Shown here: positions 19,796-31,714 of the stretch, in pieces
Numbering within the stretch: position 1 is the stretch's first letter
Layout of the letters: each line of letters starts with the position of its first letter
Source: Pectinophora gossypiella
Taxonomy: Eukaryota; Arthropoda; Insecta; Lepidoptera; Gelechiidae
NCBI RefSeq assembly: GCF_024362695.1
Contig: NC_065415.1
Location: 15,727,438-15,791,437 of the forward strand
Length of the DNA: 64,000 nt
Direction of reading: 5' to 3'
Program-made: the position numbers and the translations under genes
The notes under the pieces: model-generated
What the model was told of the DNA's origin: nothing
Database searches by the model: none
The model's input: the letters and a program-made list of their open reading frames with translations, nothing else

Positions 19796-21385
19796 ATGGT
19801 ATTGTATTGTGGCTGTGGCGTCATCTAATAATATATATTTTATTTCTTTCTTTCTTTCTTAAATACAAGATTCCCGTACTCTTATGTCTCTTAAAGTAAC
19901 AATTTCAAGATCTAAGGAACAATTATAACAATAAAATGAACATACCTCACAATACAACTCAAGTATGTCATGACGAATCACCCATTCATACTACACTCAT
20001 TGATCTATAGATCCATTGATCGAGGATCTAGTTATAGATCGGTGTGAAACGATGGGTAATTTATGTCATAGTGTGACGAATTGGATCTATTGTAGTTTGT
20101 GGGCTATAGAGATTTTTGTAGGGCACAGGAGTATAGTTAATCGATTATGGTTATTATTGGGCATATTTGTCATTTATTATTTGAACCTAACAAATTATTA
20201 TTCAAGTTTATTTATTTCTTAAATACGAGTAACATGATTCAGGGGGTGAGGTGAGGAGGGCTGCCCGCGGGTTTTAATAATAATAATAAAATATTTATTT
20301 CAGGAACCACCCATAATATAATACATATTATCATATTAAATACAAAGAAATAAAAAATGAAATAAAATTTAAATAAAAACAATAAAATTGAATTTTGTAC
20401 TTCGCGCGCTTTCTTTGTATAATTAAATTTCATTTTATCAAAATTGATTTTATGTTCATAAAATTACGCATGAACCCCGTGGTATTGATAAATAGATAGA
20501 TAAATACTTTATTGACCAGAATGGACACAAGATACAGAAATTAGGAGAACAGATGCACACTATAATGACTAGACACCGTTACCGGAAGTCCTGAGTTCGA
20601 TTCTCTGTTGGGTCAAATAAGGAAATTGAGTTAATTAAATTGTGTCGGGTGGGAGTGTTAGCCAACCTGCTGTGGAGATGTTAGGTTATCTTGCGATGGA
20701 TGTACCTCTGTCTACCCCAGTTGGGAATATTGTCGTGAGTTTATGTTATTTATAGTATCTGGTAAAGACATTTATCGTTCCTTAGGTTTTTTAATTACCT
20801 AACGTAAGTTATTATAGATAGCGATCACCAGTCACCACTTTATCATTTTATATACGCGCAAATCTCAAATTGCATTATTTCTTTCTGAGATGAATTGCTT
20901 CGACTTGGCCATTTTAACCCCCATATTAGGTAGCTAAATTACGAAATTGTACAACAATATTTTATTGTATATATAACAAAATTAGGAGGTGTTTGCAGGA
21001 ATCGGGGCCATTGTCATACTAAAATAGTTATTTTAATAATTATTATTATATAATTTTTTTTTTTTTTTTTTTTTATATATAATTTAGTTATTTTAATTAA
21101 AATGTTGAGGATGCCAACAAAGGTAACCTAATTATACCTACTTTAAAATAAACAAAACCTACTTATTTTTGTCTAGAAATGGTTCATTTAAGTTCGAACT
21201 GAAAAGTTAGTATCATTAATCTTAATTGTGATTTTCTAAGTTAAAAGCAAGAAGCGAACTTAACCATTAGCAAACAATGTTTAAGTTACAACGACTAATT
21301 ATCTCAACTTTACACAATTTCTAAAGTAAATCACTAAATAATTTAGTCTTTGTTAATTATTAAACTGTAACTTGATTACTTACAA
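19796..21385. other. No gene; a few repeat fragments
   Basis: Contains a possible LINE 3' fragment at 20493-20560, and the end of a dispersed repeat at 20640-20750 (TTGCGATGGATGTACCTCTG, as at 31760). There is an M4-like fragment at 20867-20920, an M3 end at 20977-21012 and a poly-T tract at 21055-21075. Confidence 0.45.
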
Positions 21386-21387
21386 TT

Positions 21388-21720
21388 TACTTCTTCTATC
21401 GTGTGGGTTGTGAGGTGGAGTACCAACATCATCAATCCTGGTCTCAGGGATATGATTGAGTCTCCAAAGGCCCCTGACAAGACTCATGTAACGTCTACGT
21501 ACTTACATCAGTAAGTAGTAACCGGGACCAACGGCTTAACGTAGGCACGTTCGAAGCACTGATCAACTTACTTTCGGACAATCAGGTGATCAGCCTTTGA
21601 TGTCCTAACCAAACTAGGGACGGCCTCTGTGGTCCAGTGGTTGAGCGTCGGACTCACGATCCGGGGGCCCCGGGTGGGGACATATCACAAAAATCACTTT
21701 ATGATCCCTAGTTCGGTTTA
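21388..21720. mobile_element. Two SINE A pieces arranged head to head
   Basis: 21388-21620 is SINE A in minus orientation without its head. 21620-21720 is a SINE A head in plus orientation (GGCCTCTGTGGTCCAGTGG) running to CCCTAGTTCGGTTT. The junction sits at AACTAGGGA. Confidence 0.75.
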
Positions 21721-22330
21721 AAATAATAATAAAAAATTATAAGTAAAAAAAGTCCTTCAGCTCACCACATCCAGGCAAAGTCCCCAGATTACTGGAACTG
21801 TCGCCTCTTTGCACCGCCAAACATTGTTAAGCATTTTTATGTTATGTTACGTTAACCAAATTAAAACAATTTTAGAAAAATAATAACTTATTTATTTATT
21901 TATTTTATTTTTACAGTTTTACATTCAGCCATTAAGTTTGCAATCCATGCAAACTTTCACCGAAAATTAGTTTGAACGAGATTTATGAAGTAGTTTTTTT
22001 TTAAATCACAATTTTAAAACATCGATCAAAGTTACAACGAACTACAAGAACGTTTATATTATGCTGCTGCTACGGAACCCTTCATGGGCGAGTCCGACTC
22101 GCACTTGGCAGCTTTTTTTATCCGTTAACCGCATTGGCCACATTCCATTAATGGCGTTATTTTACGCGACATTGGTCAGCCAATCAATTTCTGGACCACC
22201 TGGTCGCAGGTGGCACCCTGCAATATTGACCCTAACCGACTTTTAGGGTGATGGGAAAAAAGTTAAACGTTTTACTGTGACGATACAAATCGAATAGGGA
22301 TATGAAAACGTTGATGGGTGAGTAATACAG
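21721..22330. other. No gene recognised
   Basis: Short frames only. AT-rich, with no clear family. Confidence 0.45.
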
Positions 22331-22654
22331 GTCTTCTTCTTATCGTGTGGGTTGTGAGGTGAAATACCAACCTCAACAACCCTAGTGTCAGGGTTATTAC
22401 TGAGCCGCCAAAGGCCCCTGAAATGGTAAGCCGTTACATGAGAACGACTACATACTTTCATCAGTGAGTAGTAACCGGGACCAACGGCTTAACGTGCTTT
22501 CCGAAGCACGGATCATCTTACTTTCGTACAATCAGGTGATCAGCCTGTAATGTCCTAACCAAACTAGGGATCACATTTGTCCTCACCGGGATTCGAACCC
22601 GGGGCCTCCGGATCGTGAGCCCAACGCTCAACCACTGGACCACGGAGGCCGTTA
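22331..22654 (-). mobile_element. SINE A, full length
   Basis: Complete head with box B GGTTCGAATCCCGG on the minus strand. A short TACAGGT repeat flanks it on both sides (about 22327-22333 and 22653-22659), a likely target duplication. Confidence 0.85.
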
Positions 22655-22784
22655 CAGGTTACAGTGGTACGGGTGTATCGCTGTAAAGGACGAAGTGGAA
22701 CGAATAACATCAAGCCTATATCCCCAAAGGGGTAGGCAGAGTTGCAAAGTAATTATTTTTCTGTTTTTTTTTTTTAATTATTTT

Positions 22785-22878
22785 CAATCCTCTACTTTTG
22801 CGATGGGAAATTCGACTTGATGTTAATAGAATTAACCCTCAAAGTTCTTGTTACGATGTCAGTGGCATCCTGTATATA
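22785..22878 (-). mobile_element. MITE M1, half element
   Basis: One arm only: TTTGCGATGGGAAATTCGAC through GTTACGATGTCAGTGGCATC to CCTGTA. Confidence 0.6.
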
Positions 22879-23013
22879 GCGCTCTAAAGATTCTGGACTA
22901 CGCAAGTGTCTTTTAACTTTGTTTGATGTAGTTTTTATAACCCTCACGGAGAATATAAAACATTTTTCTTACTTCGCCTAATAAATAAAAGATCTTCTCC
23001 GCAACAACACGAA

Positions 23014-23668
23014 CATCATTCCTAGTGTTATCCCGTTTTCAAAGTTTTTTACAGAAGCGACTGCCTGTCTGACCTGCCAACCCGCGAAGGGAAAATTCAA
23101 TTCAAATTCAAAAATATCTTTATTCAGTAGGTAACATAGTTACACTTTGAATCGTCAATTTTTACATAACGAACGTCTCATCCGCCTAAAACTACTGCAG
23201 CTTCTCACAACCTGTATAGCCGGGGAAAAGAAGCTGCAAGAAAAACCTCGGCACAGGGCCCTAGACGTTCTTTAAAAAAAATAAAAATAAACATAAAATA
23301 TTGATATACAATTGAGTAATTTAGCTGCCTAATATCAGTTCTCAGACAGTTAATCCCATGCATTCATATCTTCTAAATAATCACTAACTTTATAATAACC
23401 TTTTTTTGTAAAGTTTTTGTTTAACTACAGTCTTAAAAAAAACCAGCTCAATACAAGTTAGGACTCATACCTCCGAAACTAATTTCTCGGGAATTTGGAT
23501 TTCCTCGCGATGCTGTTTTTCACCGCCGAGCACGTGATAATCAGTTATGATCCAAACATGAATTCGGAAACAATTTCGAAAGTCATTGGTTTAGGCTCGT
23601 TCTGGGATTTGAACCTGCGACCTCATAGCGAGAGTCAAGCGTACTTCCAACTGGACTAGCACGGCACT
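23014..23668 (-). mobile_element. SINE C interrupted by a LINE L1 3' end
   Basis: SINE C covers 23014-23097 and 23448-23668. The tRNA-like head with box B (GCAGGTTCAAATCCCAG) is at the right end. The break lies within GGGAAAACCAGC. Confidence 0.82.
23098..23447 (-). pseudogene. LINE L1 3' end inserted in SINE C
   Basis: Reverse complement of the L1 3' region of 15100-15487, including the tail (ATTTGAATTGAA) at 23098. It stops within the ORF2 C-terminus, so it is 5'-truncated at about 350 bp. Confidence 0.82.
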
Positions 23669-24164
23669 ATTCTGAAAAAAATTTTGTGTTCCAAGACGTC
23701 CAAAGACCATATAACTGCGAGCTCATATAAAACCGAAATGATAAATGTTGACATTATTCTAGAAAAAAATAAAGTGTTGCTTGTAACAACGCTCGGTGAA
23801 GGCGGCCTTAGTGCTAGCAATTTACTCCATTTGTTTTAGTATCGCCGATGTGAAGGTGCGTGGCGTTATAGCTCACTGAATCTCGATCGCTTTTAGGGTT
23901 CCGCTGTAAATCTTTGTGGGATTTTATTTAATAACTTTATTTTTCAAGGTGAAGTTTTAAGATCACTATACTTACTAAAAACTACTATTAGGAACTTATT
24001 AATGTTTCCTACATGTTTTCTTTTCTGCTGACCAAGAATACGTTGTCTTCTTGTTGGGCAAATTATATCTTAAGTATCTAAATAAATAGTTCTATAATAT
24101 ACTCCTAAATTACATTTCCATTTACTACCTTCTTGGACAAAGTGGTAGATTATCCCGTTTTCCA

Positions 24165-24625
24165 CAAGGTCCGCCTACTTTTGATTTGCCCGGTTTTTTA
24201 CAAAAACGACTGCCTATCTGACCTTCCAACCCGCGAAAAGAAAACCAGCCCAATACAGGTTAGTTCAGATACTTTCGAAACACTTTTCTCGTGAATGTAG
24301 GTTTCCTCACGATGTCTTCCTTCAACGCTAAGTACACGATAATCATTTATGAATCAAAAGTAATTTCAAAGTAGTTTCGAAAGTCATGAGTTTAGGCCCC
24401 TGCTGTCTGACGTGAGTGGGATGGCGTCCAGAGTAGTCTATTTCAAAGCAGTACTAGGACTCATTTCCTCCGCCTCTAAATAGTACTGACACTTTCTGTT
24501 GCCCTCTGTCAGGTACCACATTACATTCCCTGTGACTTGCCCCTTCCGTCCTGCATTGTCATAACGATGGCTCCCATCTCCGCCTCTGCAACCGCTGATA
24601 TCTACACCCGTATCCCTGAGCAAGA
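24165..24625 (-). mobile_element. SINE C fragment (24165-24400) joined to the 3050-type LINE repeat (24400-24625)
   Basis: The first part follows SINE C from the TTTTTTACAAAAACGACTG side to TTTAGGCCCCTGC. The second part is the complement of 3230-3400 (GGGATGGCGTCCAGAGTAGT). Confidence 0.65.
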
Positions 24626-24699
24626 GTTCTTTGTACTAGGACTTCTGTCCGCCGCTTCTGAACAGATATTGTTGGCATTTTTTTATCATTATCAGCCGT

Positions 24700-24870
24700 A
24701 CGACGCTCACTGCTGGGCATAGGCCTCCCCCAAGGATCTCCACGACGATCGGTCCTGCGCTGCCCGCATCCAGAGGCTTCCCGCGACCTTCACCAGATCG
24801 TCGGTCCACCTTGTAGCGGGCCTACCCACATATTTTATTTGTATAAAACCCTGGCATTTTTTATTTGTGA
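24700..24870 (-). pseudogene. RTE-like LINE reverse-transcriptase C-terminus (family L3)
   Basis: The minus-strand frame contains GRPATRWTDDLVKVAGSLWM then QDRSSWRSLGEAYAQQ and a stop. This is the recognisable C-terminal end of RTE-clade ORF2. The 3' end reads GCCCAGCAGTGAGCGTCGTA. Confidence 0.75.
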
Positions 24871-25344
24871 TAATATTTTTATTCCTACGGAACCAATCCC
24901 CTTCGGTATGAACTGTGACTTGCCAGGGTTGTACCACAGAGGGTCATCAGTGAAATGGTTTGAGGATATTGAACGAGTGCGGGTCTCAGGACAATCTGCT
25001 CGCTGCCAAACTTGACAACTGATTGTTATTTGCACACATAGTACCTTTCATCGTTTTATAGAGGTTTTGTTTTGTTGTTTTAGATTAAGGGTGTATCTGT
25101 ACTCAAAGATAACTAATTGAGTAGTTATTTCATCTTAAGTACATATACTTAAATCTGAGTTAAATCAGGAATTTGAAACTCCTGTGATTTCGATACTGTT
25201 GCAAGTGTCATGATCGGGAATCGGGATTAAGAACCTGGATTTATGTGTTTAAATGTAAGTCATTACATTTACCCACAAATTTTGAATAACTAAGTTTCTT
25301 TTTTAGCAATAAGTACTTGTCAAACTTGTAATTTTTTTATCATA

Positions 25345-25745
25345 CATACATAAATATGTAAGGTCCTACTCGTATACTACCTATTTCCCTTCTTGACTGG
25401 CAAACCCCAAGGAATTCCACTTACTACGACCCTGACACACCACTTTCACTTCTTCCACTTTCTTCGAAGTCTTCATACATGCTTGCCCGTTTGGAGTACT
25501 CTTCATCTGGTCTTTCATAAAAACAACCTGGTAGGGCTGGCAGAGAAGGACCGAGAAGGACTTACGATGACCAAATTGGAGATGTCCTTAGAAAAGGTTT
25601 ATACGATCTACTCTGAATCGGCGTGCGTGTTTGAAGCGATTGATGAATGTGGAGGAAGCAAGAGAAGTGTGTCAGGATCGAAGCAAATGGAATTCTATAG
25701 TCTCTGCTTACCCCGGTGCTAAATAGGCGTGAGTTTATGTATGTA
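25345..25745. pseudogene. Two inverted LINE L2 3' ends
   Basis: 25345-25528 is L2 in minus orientation. 25529-25745 is L2 in plus orientation, encoding EGLTMTKLEMSLEKV and ending GGCGTGAGTTTATGTATG. They meet tail-outward, forming a broken palindrome. Confidence 0.65.
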
Positions 25746-25749
25746 TTGT

Positions 25750-26815
25750 AACTAAGTATATAAGTAGGTATCTTAGGACAGGACGAGTAAGACTCTAATA
25801 CCAAAATCATGTTTTAACATGGTTTACACTAGGTAGGTCTTTAAAAATAGAGTCTATGCCATAGTACTACAACTCATCAACAAAAGTTTTTTTAATTTCT
25901 CATCTGCTCACTGACCGAAAAATGTCTTCCTCTACATCGAATACGGATCGTGGAAGTAATAAGTACTAATGTAAACACTTACTGACAGGTCAGACGTAAA
26001 AAAATAATGACGGCGAATCATGTTAGAAACGGGTCAACGAATTGAAAATTATAAAGTTTGCCTTGTATAACTTTACATTGCTCTATCTCTACAGCAAATA
26101 TTGCTAAATGAACTCAGTAACCCAGCAGTGCATATCAATGTTGTCAATGTTGTCGTCTTGCACACAAAATAATCGCCCTTGTTGATGAAAAACAAATCCG
26201 AATTCGAATTGATTCGAAAATCAAATAGATACCGTCGAAAGCGCGCGCGTGGCGACTCTATGGTTTCACAACTTTTTGTTTTCGAAATTCGAACTCTACG
26301 CAAAGAATACTCGCCTATACTAGCTTAGAATAAAAATTAGTTTTGTTCTTTTTTTTAATTCGGAGGGTGGCAAGGGTGGTTATGGGGCGCACGTGGCGGC
26401 GCGTCCCGCCATAGATAATAAATACTTTTAGCAAATAATTACGTTATTTGATTTTAGATGGATGATGGTCGTCGGCAAACATTGTATGCCGAATCCAATC
26501 GTGGGAGAGATTTATGCTTAGTTAGTGACTAGTGAAAGAAGGACAAATTGGAGAGTCTATTCATGTTGCAAATGAAGCCATTTCTATTGCTATTAGCATC
26601 TTTTGCAATACGAAGCATTTAATTTTTCCAATGTTATTTATTTATATTAGGTATTTTTTAAGTTTCAGATTTACCTAAAGATTGTTCGAAAAGCGTGCAT
26701 GTTTTCAAAGTCGTAAAGCACAATATGAAACTTTAGACCTCATTAATTAACTATAATGTACGCTAATTATGTTCTGTGGACGTTCGGCTGTGCCTATCCA
26801 AGTAGTGTGTTGCAT
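25750..26815. other. No gene recognised
   Basis: Mostly unique AT-rich DNA with no frame that looks like a known family. 26341-26420 is locally GC-rich. Confidence 0.45.
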
Positions 26816-26840
26816 TCGAATAATCATTACCAGTCCATTA

Positions 26841-27115
26841 ACGTCCCCACTGCTGGGGCACGGGCCTTCTCTATGGAATAGGGAGATCGGGCCTTAAACC
26901 ACCACGCGGACCCAGTGCGGATTGGTAGTTATTAACGACTGCTAATGCAGTCGGGACAAACGGCTTAACGTGTTTTCCGAAACACGGAGGAGCTCGAGAT
27001 GAAAACTTTTTTTTTTTGTGGTCACCTATCCTATGACCGGCTTTTGCGAAAGTTTCTTAACTTCAACAATCGCAGACCGAGCGCGTTTACCGCTGCGCCA
27101 CCGAGCTCCTAAAAA
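26841..27115 (-). mobile_element. SINE D, Metulj-like
   Basis: On the minus strand the head AGGAGCTCGGTGGCGCAGCG is followed by a GGCTTAACGTG-complement body. The tail ends GTGCCCCAGCAGTGGGGACG. The form resembles butterfly Metulj-type SINEs, but the family name is from general knowledge and unchecked. Confidence 0.7.
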
Positions 27116-27299
27116 AATCGATATAAAATAATACTGCATATAGAACGGTCACACTCCGCCCAGCACCGGATAGTATCGGGTTCCGAGTACATTTACCTCA
27201 CCCCCTCGGGTTCTTACCTTAGTCTAATGGCCGTAAGATGTTATTGTCTGTCTCATTCGCACTTACGCGTTATGAATTAGATTTTTTTATGCAGCTACG

Positions 27300-27547
27300 T
27301 ACATAAACAGCCTATATAGGTCCCACTGCTGGGCACAGGCCTCCCATCAATCAACCGGAGGGGGTATGGAGCATACTCCACCAGGCTGCTCCACTGCGGG
27401 TTGGTGGAGGTGTTTTTACGGCTAATAGCCGGGACCAACGGCTTAACGTGCCCTCCGAAGCACGGAATCATCTTACTTTTTCGGACAATCAGGTGATTCA
27501 AGCCTTAAAAGTCCTTACCAAACAAAGGACAGTCTCACAAAGTGATT
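27300..27547 (-). mobile_element. SINE B, head missing
   Basis: Begins on the plus strand with CATAAACAGCCTATATAGG and runs to CAGTCTCACAAAGTGATT. The tRNA-like head is absent. Confidence 0.8.
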
Positions 27548-28049
27548 ATTGTGATAACTTTTAATGCAGCTTGTGATTAAAAATTGAAACAAATACCAAA
27601 CATCGGGGTCAAATATAGGATGCGAAACGGACAACAGTTATAGTACCTCGCTAATAAGAAGTCTATCCCGTAACTAAGGTGCTTCGTGCCTTACCCTCTC
27701 GGAATGAAGAGACCCTAATGAACCTGAGTGGGGTCCTAACTTATTTAGACCCTAAGTGCACACGTAATCCAGGCAACAGGGTTATTATGTAGGAAAGTGC
27801 CAACATAGTGCAACAGTGTGTCTAGATTTTACTTAGAATCGGGGCAAAACATATTAAACTTTGAAAAGTCAACAACAAAAAGATATTGAAAAAATACAGA
27901 AAAAAATGTTAATAATTCTGCCCATTAAAAAGCGAGATAGACGCTTTTATTTTGTATTTTGTATTTTCCTGTTTGTGCAATAAAGTATTTGTTAAGTTAT
28001 GTTAACATAAATAAATAATGGCCAAGAAAAAGAAAATCAAGAATGCGCC
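27548..28049. other. No gene recognised
   Basis: No family-like frame and no clear repeat boundaries. Confidence 0.45.
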
Positions 28050-28235
28050 TTTGTAAACTTAGCAAAAGACACGCCAATTTCAATACAGATCAAAATTCTT
28101 GGACTCGTCGATTGGTTAATCGACAGGCATTTATTTTTACAGTAAGTAAATAAGAAAATGACACGTATAACTTAAAATAACATTATATATAGTGTGAACA
28201 GAAATCAGCACCATTATGTATTTATTTTTTATTCC
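28050..28235 (-). mobile_element. MITE M3, degenerate copy
   Basis: Shares TTAATCGACAGGCAT and a GAAAATGACACGTATAACTTA stretch with M3 copies, but is eroded. Confidence 0.4.
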
Positions 28236-28537
28236 ATAAAAAAAACTGCTCTAGCATATTGGCAATACTTGTCGAAATTAAAAGCAAATAACAATAAAAT
28301 ATGACTGCTATTTCGCATGTGGACAAGAATGCAAATAAAAATTCTGTCCCCTACATTCTACAAAGCACTTGAAATGCCTAAGACCGTAATGAAAACAGAT
28401 ATTAATTCCCACCCCTGCTAAATGACTAGCCATACAAGGACATCGCATTCCATACATAGCGATCTATTTATAACGAAACTAGCTAAGTATTTATTGTTCA
28501 TAGCATTAGCTATACTTATCCTAATTGAGGTAGTCTG

Positions 28538-29068
28538 AGGTACGGTCACGAGCATTAATATGTATACACTTTGGTACCATGTCACATTGGTGCTAATTCC
28601 TGTAAATACCATCTAATTTTATTTTAAGTTATTTCTCTCATTTTCTTATCCGCCGAAAAGGAAAGTGACGGGTAATCGACAAGCATAAAATTTATGGAAC
28701 ACACGTCAATTTTAAGCACAAATCTAAACCAACCGTCTAAACATTTTACATCAGTCAATAACCCGACACAGTTAAGTAGACAACACGTCAAACGGATTGC
28801 ATACCAGCGACGTACCTTTTTGATTCGCCCAGGTTATTCATTCATTTACTCATTCTTCCTAAAATTAAGAGCTGTGAATCATCCGCCCCTTTCCTTTTCG
28901 ACGGATATGAAAATGACGGATATAACTTAAAATAAAATTAGGCGGTGTCTTCAGGAATCGGGGACATTAACTTTTTTGACAAATTCAACTGTAAGTCTCA
29001 CTAAATGTCAAATATGTTAGTGCGACAGAGTCATATAGGGGGTACATTATATTGCTCATGACTGTACA
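28538..29068 (+). mobile_element. MITE M2 split by an M3 insertion
   Basis: M2 covers 28538-28588 and 28964-29068, and joining the parts restores the order seen at 1824-1977. The interruption is at CACATTAAC. Confidence 0.8.
28589..28963 (+). mobile_element. MITE M3, complete copy nested in M2
   Basis: A 375-bp insert flanked by ACATT (28584-28588 and 28964-28968). Its ends are inverted relatives: ATTCCTG then TCTAATTTTATTTTAAGTT on the left, and the complement on the right. Inside are GACGGGTAATCGACAAGCAT and ACACGTCAATTTTA, shared with 57725-57850. Confidence 0.75.
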
Positions 29069-29079
29069 TCCATCGCAAG

Positions 29080-29190
29080 ATAAACTAAGTTCCCACACCT
29101 CATCAAGCTTTCTGTTACACCAACGTGATATGTTGTGGGTCGTATCGCCGTCTAATAATGGACGAGACAACTGATCCAGTGGAAACTGCA
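29080..29190 (-). repeat. Dispersed repeat H fragment
   Basis: CATCGCAAGATAAACTAAGT through AGCTTTCTGTTACACCAACG recurs in either orientation near 3600-3660, 31715-31820 and 58555-58660. Confidence 0.6.
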
Positions 29191-29210
29191 CGTAACATGA
29201 ATTAATATAC

Positions 29211-29422
29211 AGGGTGTTAGTGACATCGTAACGAATACTCAGAGGGATGATTCAGACCATGATTCTGAGTTAATATCAAGTGGAATTTTCATGATTTTTT
29301 TTTCGTTTTTTTTTAATATATTCAAATCAATACTTTTGGAAAATTCCACTTGATATTAACTCAGAATAATTAGCGGAATCATCCCCCTCAGTATTCGTCA
29401 CGATGTCACTTACACCCCGTAC
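29211..29422 (+). mobile_element. MITE M1, single complete hairpin plus linker
   Basis: TACAGGGTGTTAGTGACATC starts the left arm, and the right arm ends GATGTCACTTACACCCCGTA. The linker CAAGTACATACGG follows, then a damaged second unit near 29455-29475. Confidence 0.78.
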
Positions 29423-29518
29423 AAGTACATACGGTAGCCATAAAAGTAGGTATGGTTGTTAGTGATACGTTATGTATTTGTATAATAATGATGTTGCTAC
29501 CTATATGTTGCTACCGAC

Positions 29519-29705
29519 AGAGGGATTGTGTCCTCTAACATGATGGACTAATGTTATGGGCGATAGGCTGATCCCTTATCACCATAAGGTTCATCATATC
29601 CAGCTTACGACATCGTATCAACAGTGGCTGCAAGTTGTCTTTGATTACTTGTGGCTCTGCCCACCCCACTAGGGATTACGGGCGTGAGTTTATGTATGTG
29701 TATGT
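29519..29705 (+). mobile_element. SINE S, uninterrupted copy
   Basis: Runs from GAGGGATTGTGTCCTCTAAC through GGCTGATCCCTTATCACC and CAGTGGCTGCAAGTTGTC to GGGCGTGAGTTTATGTATG. It is the reference for the split copy at 4915-9191. Confidence 0.82.
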
Positions 29706-30165
29706 ATGTATGCTACCTATATTGCTTTTCTTTCTATCGGTCAGAATAAACATGGGTGAAAGTTGTAATTGTACCTTGGTGTAATAAAAAGGGTCATCAT
29801 TTATACCCAAAAACAAAGATAAAAGATGCAATATCTGTTTTCCTTGAAATTAGAAGTTTAAACGAAGAAAAAACTTAATAACGCCATCTATCGTGTGTTT
29901 GCGGAACGCCGAATGAAAAGTCGCTCATTAAGAAACTATTTTTATATGTTTTAAACAGACTAGTGCCCTAGAAAGGAGTTCCTGTCAATAAAATAATAAA
30001 AAAAAAACAACATCGTCTTCTTTTATTTTTACGATACGTTGTTTTCCATTACCAGGAAGAATGTGATAACAAATATGATTTATGTATGAATCCCTAAACA
30101 CATTCAACCGTATTACGTGCCCGGTGGGATTCAAGTCAGCGTCTCGAAATACAAGGCAAATCTAA
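29706..30165. other. No gene recognised
   Basis: AT-rich with no recognisable frame. Confidence 0.45.
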
Positions 30166-30169
30166 TAAA

Positions 30170-30495
30170 GCGCTCCATGGTCCAGTGGTTGAGCGTTAGG
30201 CTCACGATCCGCAGGGATCGGGTTCGAATCCTGGTGGGGAAATATCACAAAAAATACTTTGTAATCCCTAGTTTGGTTAGGACATTACAGTTTAATCACC
30301 TGATTGTCCGAAAACAAGATGAAGAAGGCTTCAGAAGGCATGTTAAACCGTTGGTCCAAGGTACTACTTACTAATGTAAGCAAGTAGTTGTTACATGAGT
30401 CATGTCAGGGGCCTTTGGCGGCCCAATGGTAACCCTGACACCAGGGTTGATGACGTTTGTAATCCATCTCACAACCCACACTATTGAAGAAGAAC
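30170..30495 (+). mobile_element. SINE A, near full length
   Basis: The head (CTCCATGGTCCAGTGGTTG) with box B GGGTTCGAATCC is followed by the full body and a CACACTATTGAAGAAGAAC end. Confidence 0.83.
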
Positions 30496-30958
30496 AAAAA
30501 CAATGAATCTTAAAAATATATCGTTTTCAACCACACAACATAACACCCAACTGATGAATACATACACTGTTGAAAATTAGTAAACGGTTTTTTTTATGAA
30601 TTAATCAGTTTGTAGGAACCGCAGCTATCAACCCAAAGATTTGTTTAAGCCTGTTAAGTTGCTAATGAACTCACTTATCGGATATAGCACTAAGCCTAAG
30701 TTCGCTAAATATTTCAAACTAATTTCACTGAAAAGTCAAGTAAATTCCACTGAATGTTTCTCATTCATAAAATATGAATGCCGATTTGGAACCTTATTCA
30801 ACTTTGTTTCAGAAATCGATAACCAATCAAAATCTTTCTTCATTAATAATTTAGCTTCACTAATTACTTTGGACGATATCTTAAGTGCATAAATAAGTTA
30901 ATAGGGGATAGAGCAGCGTTCTTACATTTTACGTTTAAAAATATTTAGTAGCATTTTT
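30496..30958. other. No gene supported; one short frame at 30641-30892
   Basis: An 83-codon frame runs here without similarity to anything I know. A conventional gene is not supported. Confidence 0.35.
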
Positions 30959-31203
30959 TTCTTCTTCTCTCGTGTAGGTTGTGAGGTGGATTACCAACCC
31001 CATCAACCCTGGTGTCAGGGTTACTTTTGAGCAGCCAAAGGCCTCTGACATGACTCAAGTAACGACTATTTACTTACATCAGTAAGTAGTGCCTTACTGC
31101 ACGGATCGTCTTACTTTCGGACAATCAGGTGATCAGCCTGTAATGTCCTAACCAAACTAGGGATTACAAAGTGACTTTTGTGATATCCTCACCGGGATTC
31201 GGT
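30959..31203 (-). mobile_element. SINE A, head-truncated
   Basis: Body and end of SINE A, broken off within box B at ACCGGGATTCGG. Confidence 0.78.
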
Positions 31204-31309
31204 AGCATTAGTAGCAGTGATAGTCACAGTGATCCTGTGAAGTCACGTCAAAAAAAAAAAAACTGTGATCCTGTGGTACGTAGCTTGCTTCGCAATCGCG
31301 CCGGTTCGA

Positions 31310-31602
31310 ACCCCGCAACAACCCCGCAACCTTTTTGTAACAGTATTTTTAAATTACTTTTCTCATATTTCTTGCGTATTTTTTTTTATTTACTTTCTTT
31401 GTATTGCTCTATTTATAACATTATTAATGACCGTATTCCTGGAGGTGGAGGCCTGGAGACCTATAACACAGGGTACCCTAGTTTAGGCTCCAGCCTCTAC
31501 AAATATTATTAATGTTCATGTTATAAAATGATTGTAAACTAGTATAAGAACAATGTTATTTGTAGAGGAAATAAATATGTTACTTACTTACTTACTTAAC
31601 TG
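31310..31602 (+). repeat. LINE 3' end with (ACTT)n tail
   Basis: A T-rich 3' UTR with GGAGGTGGAGGCCTGGAGAC and AGGAAATAAATATGTTACTT, ending in ACTT units at about 31580-31600. Confidence 0.5.
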
Positions 31603-31714
31603 GACATGTACCCACCAATGAGTTACAAAATCTTAAGCAGCAATTTGCAGTGTGCAGTTTTCGCCCATATAGTTGGCTCGACCAAAACGGCAGCGATACG
31701 GCTCACCACATACC

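Noticed and set aside
26073..26303. 76-codon minus-strand frame as a host gene
   Set aside because: No family signature, and similar random frames are common in this AT-rich DNA.
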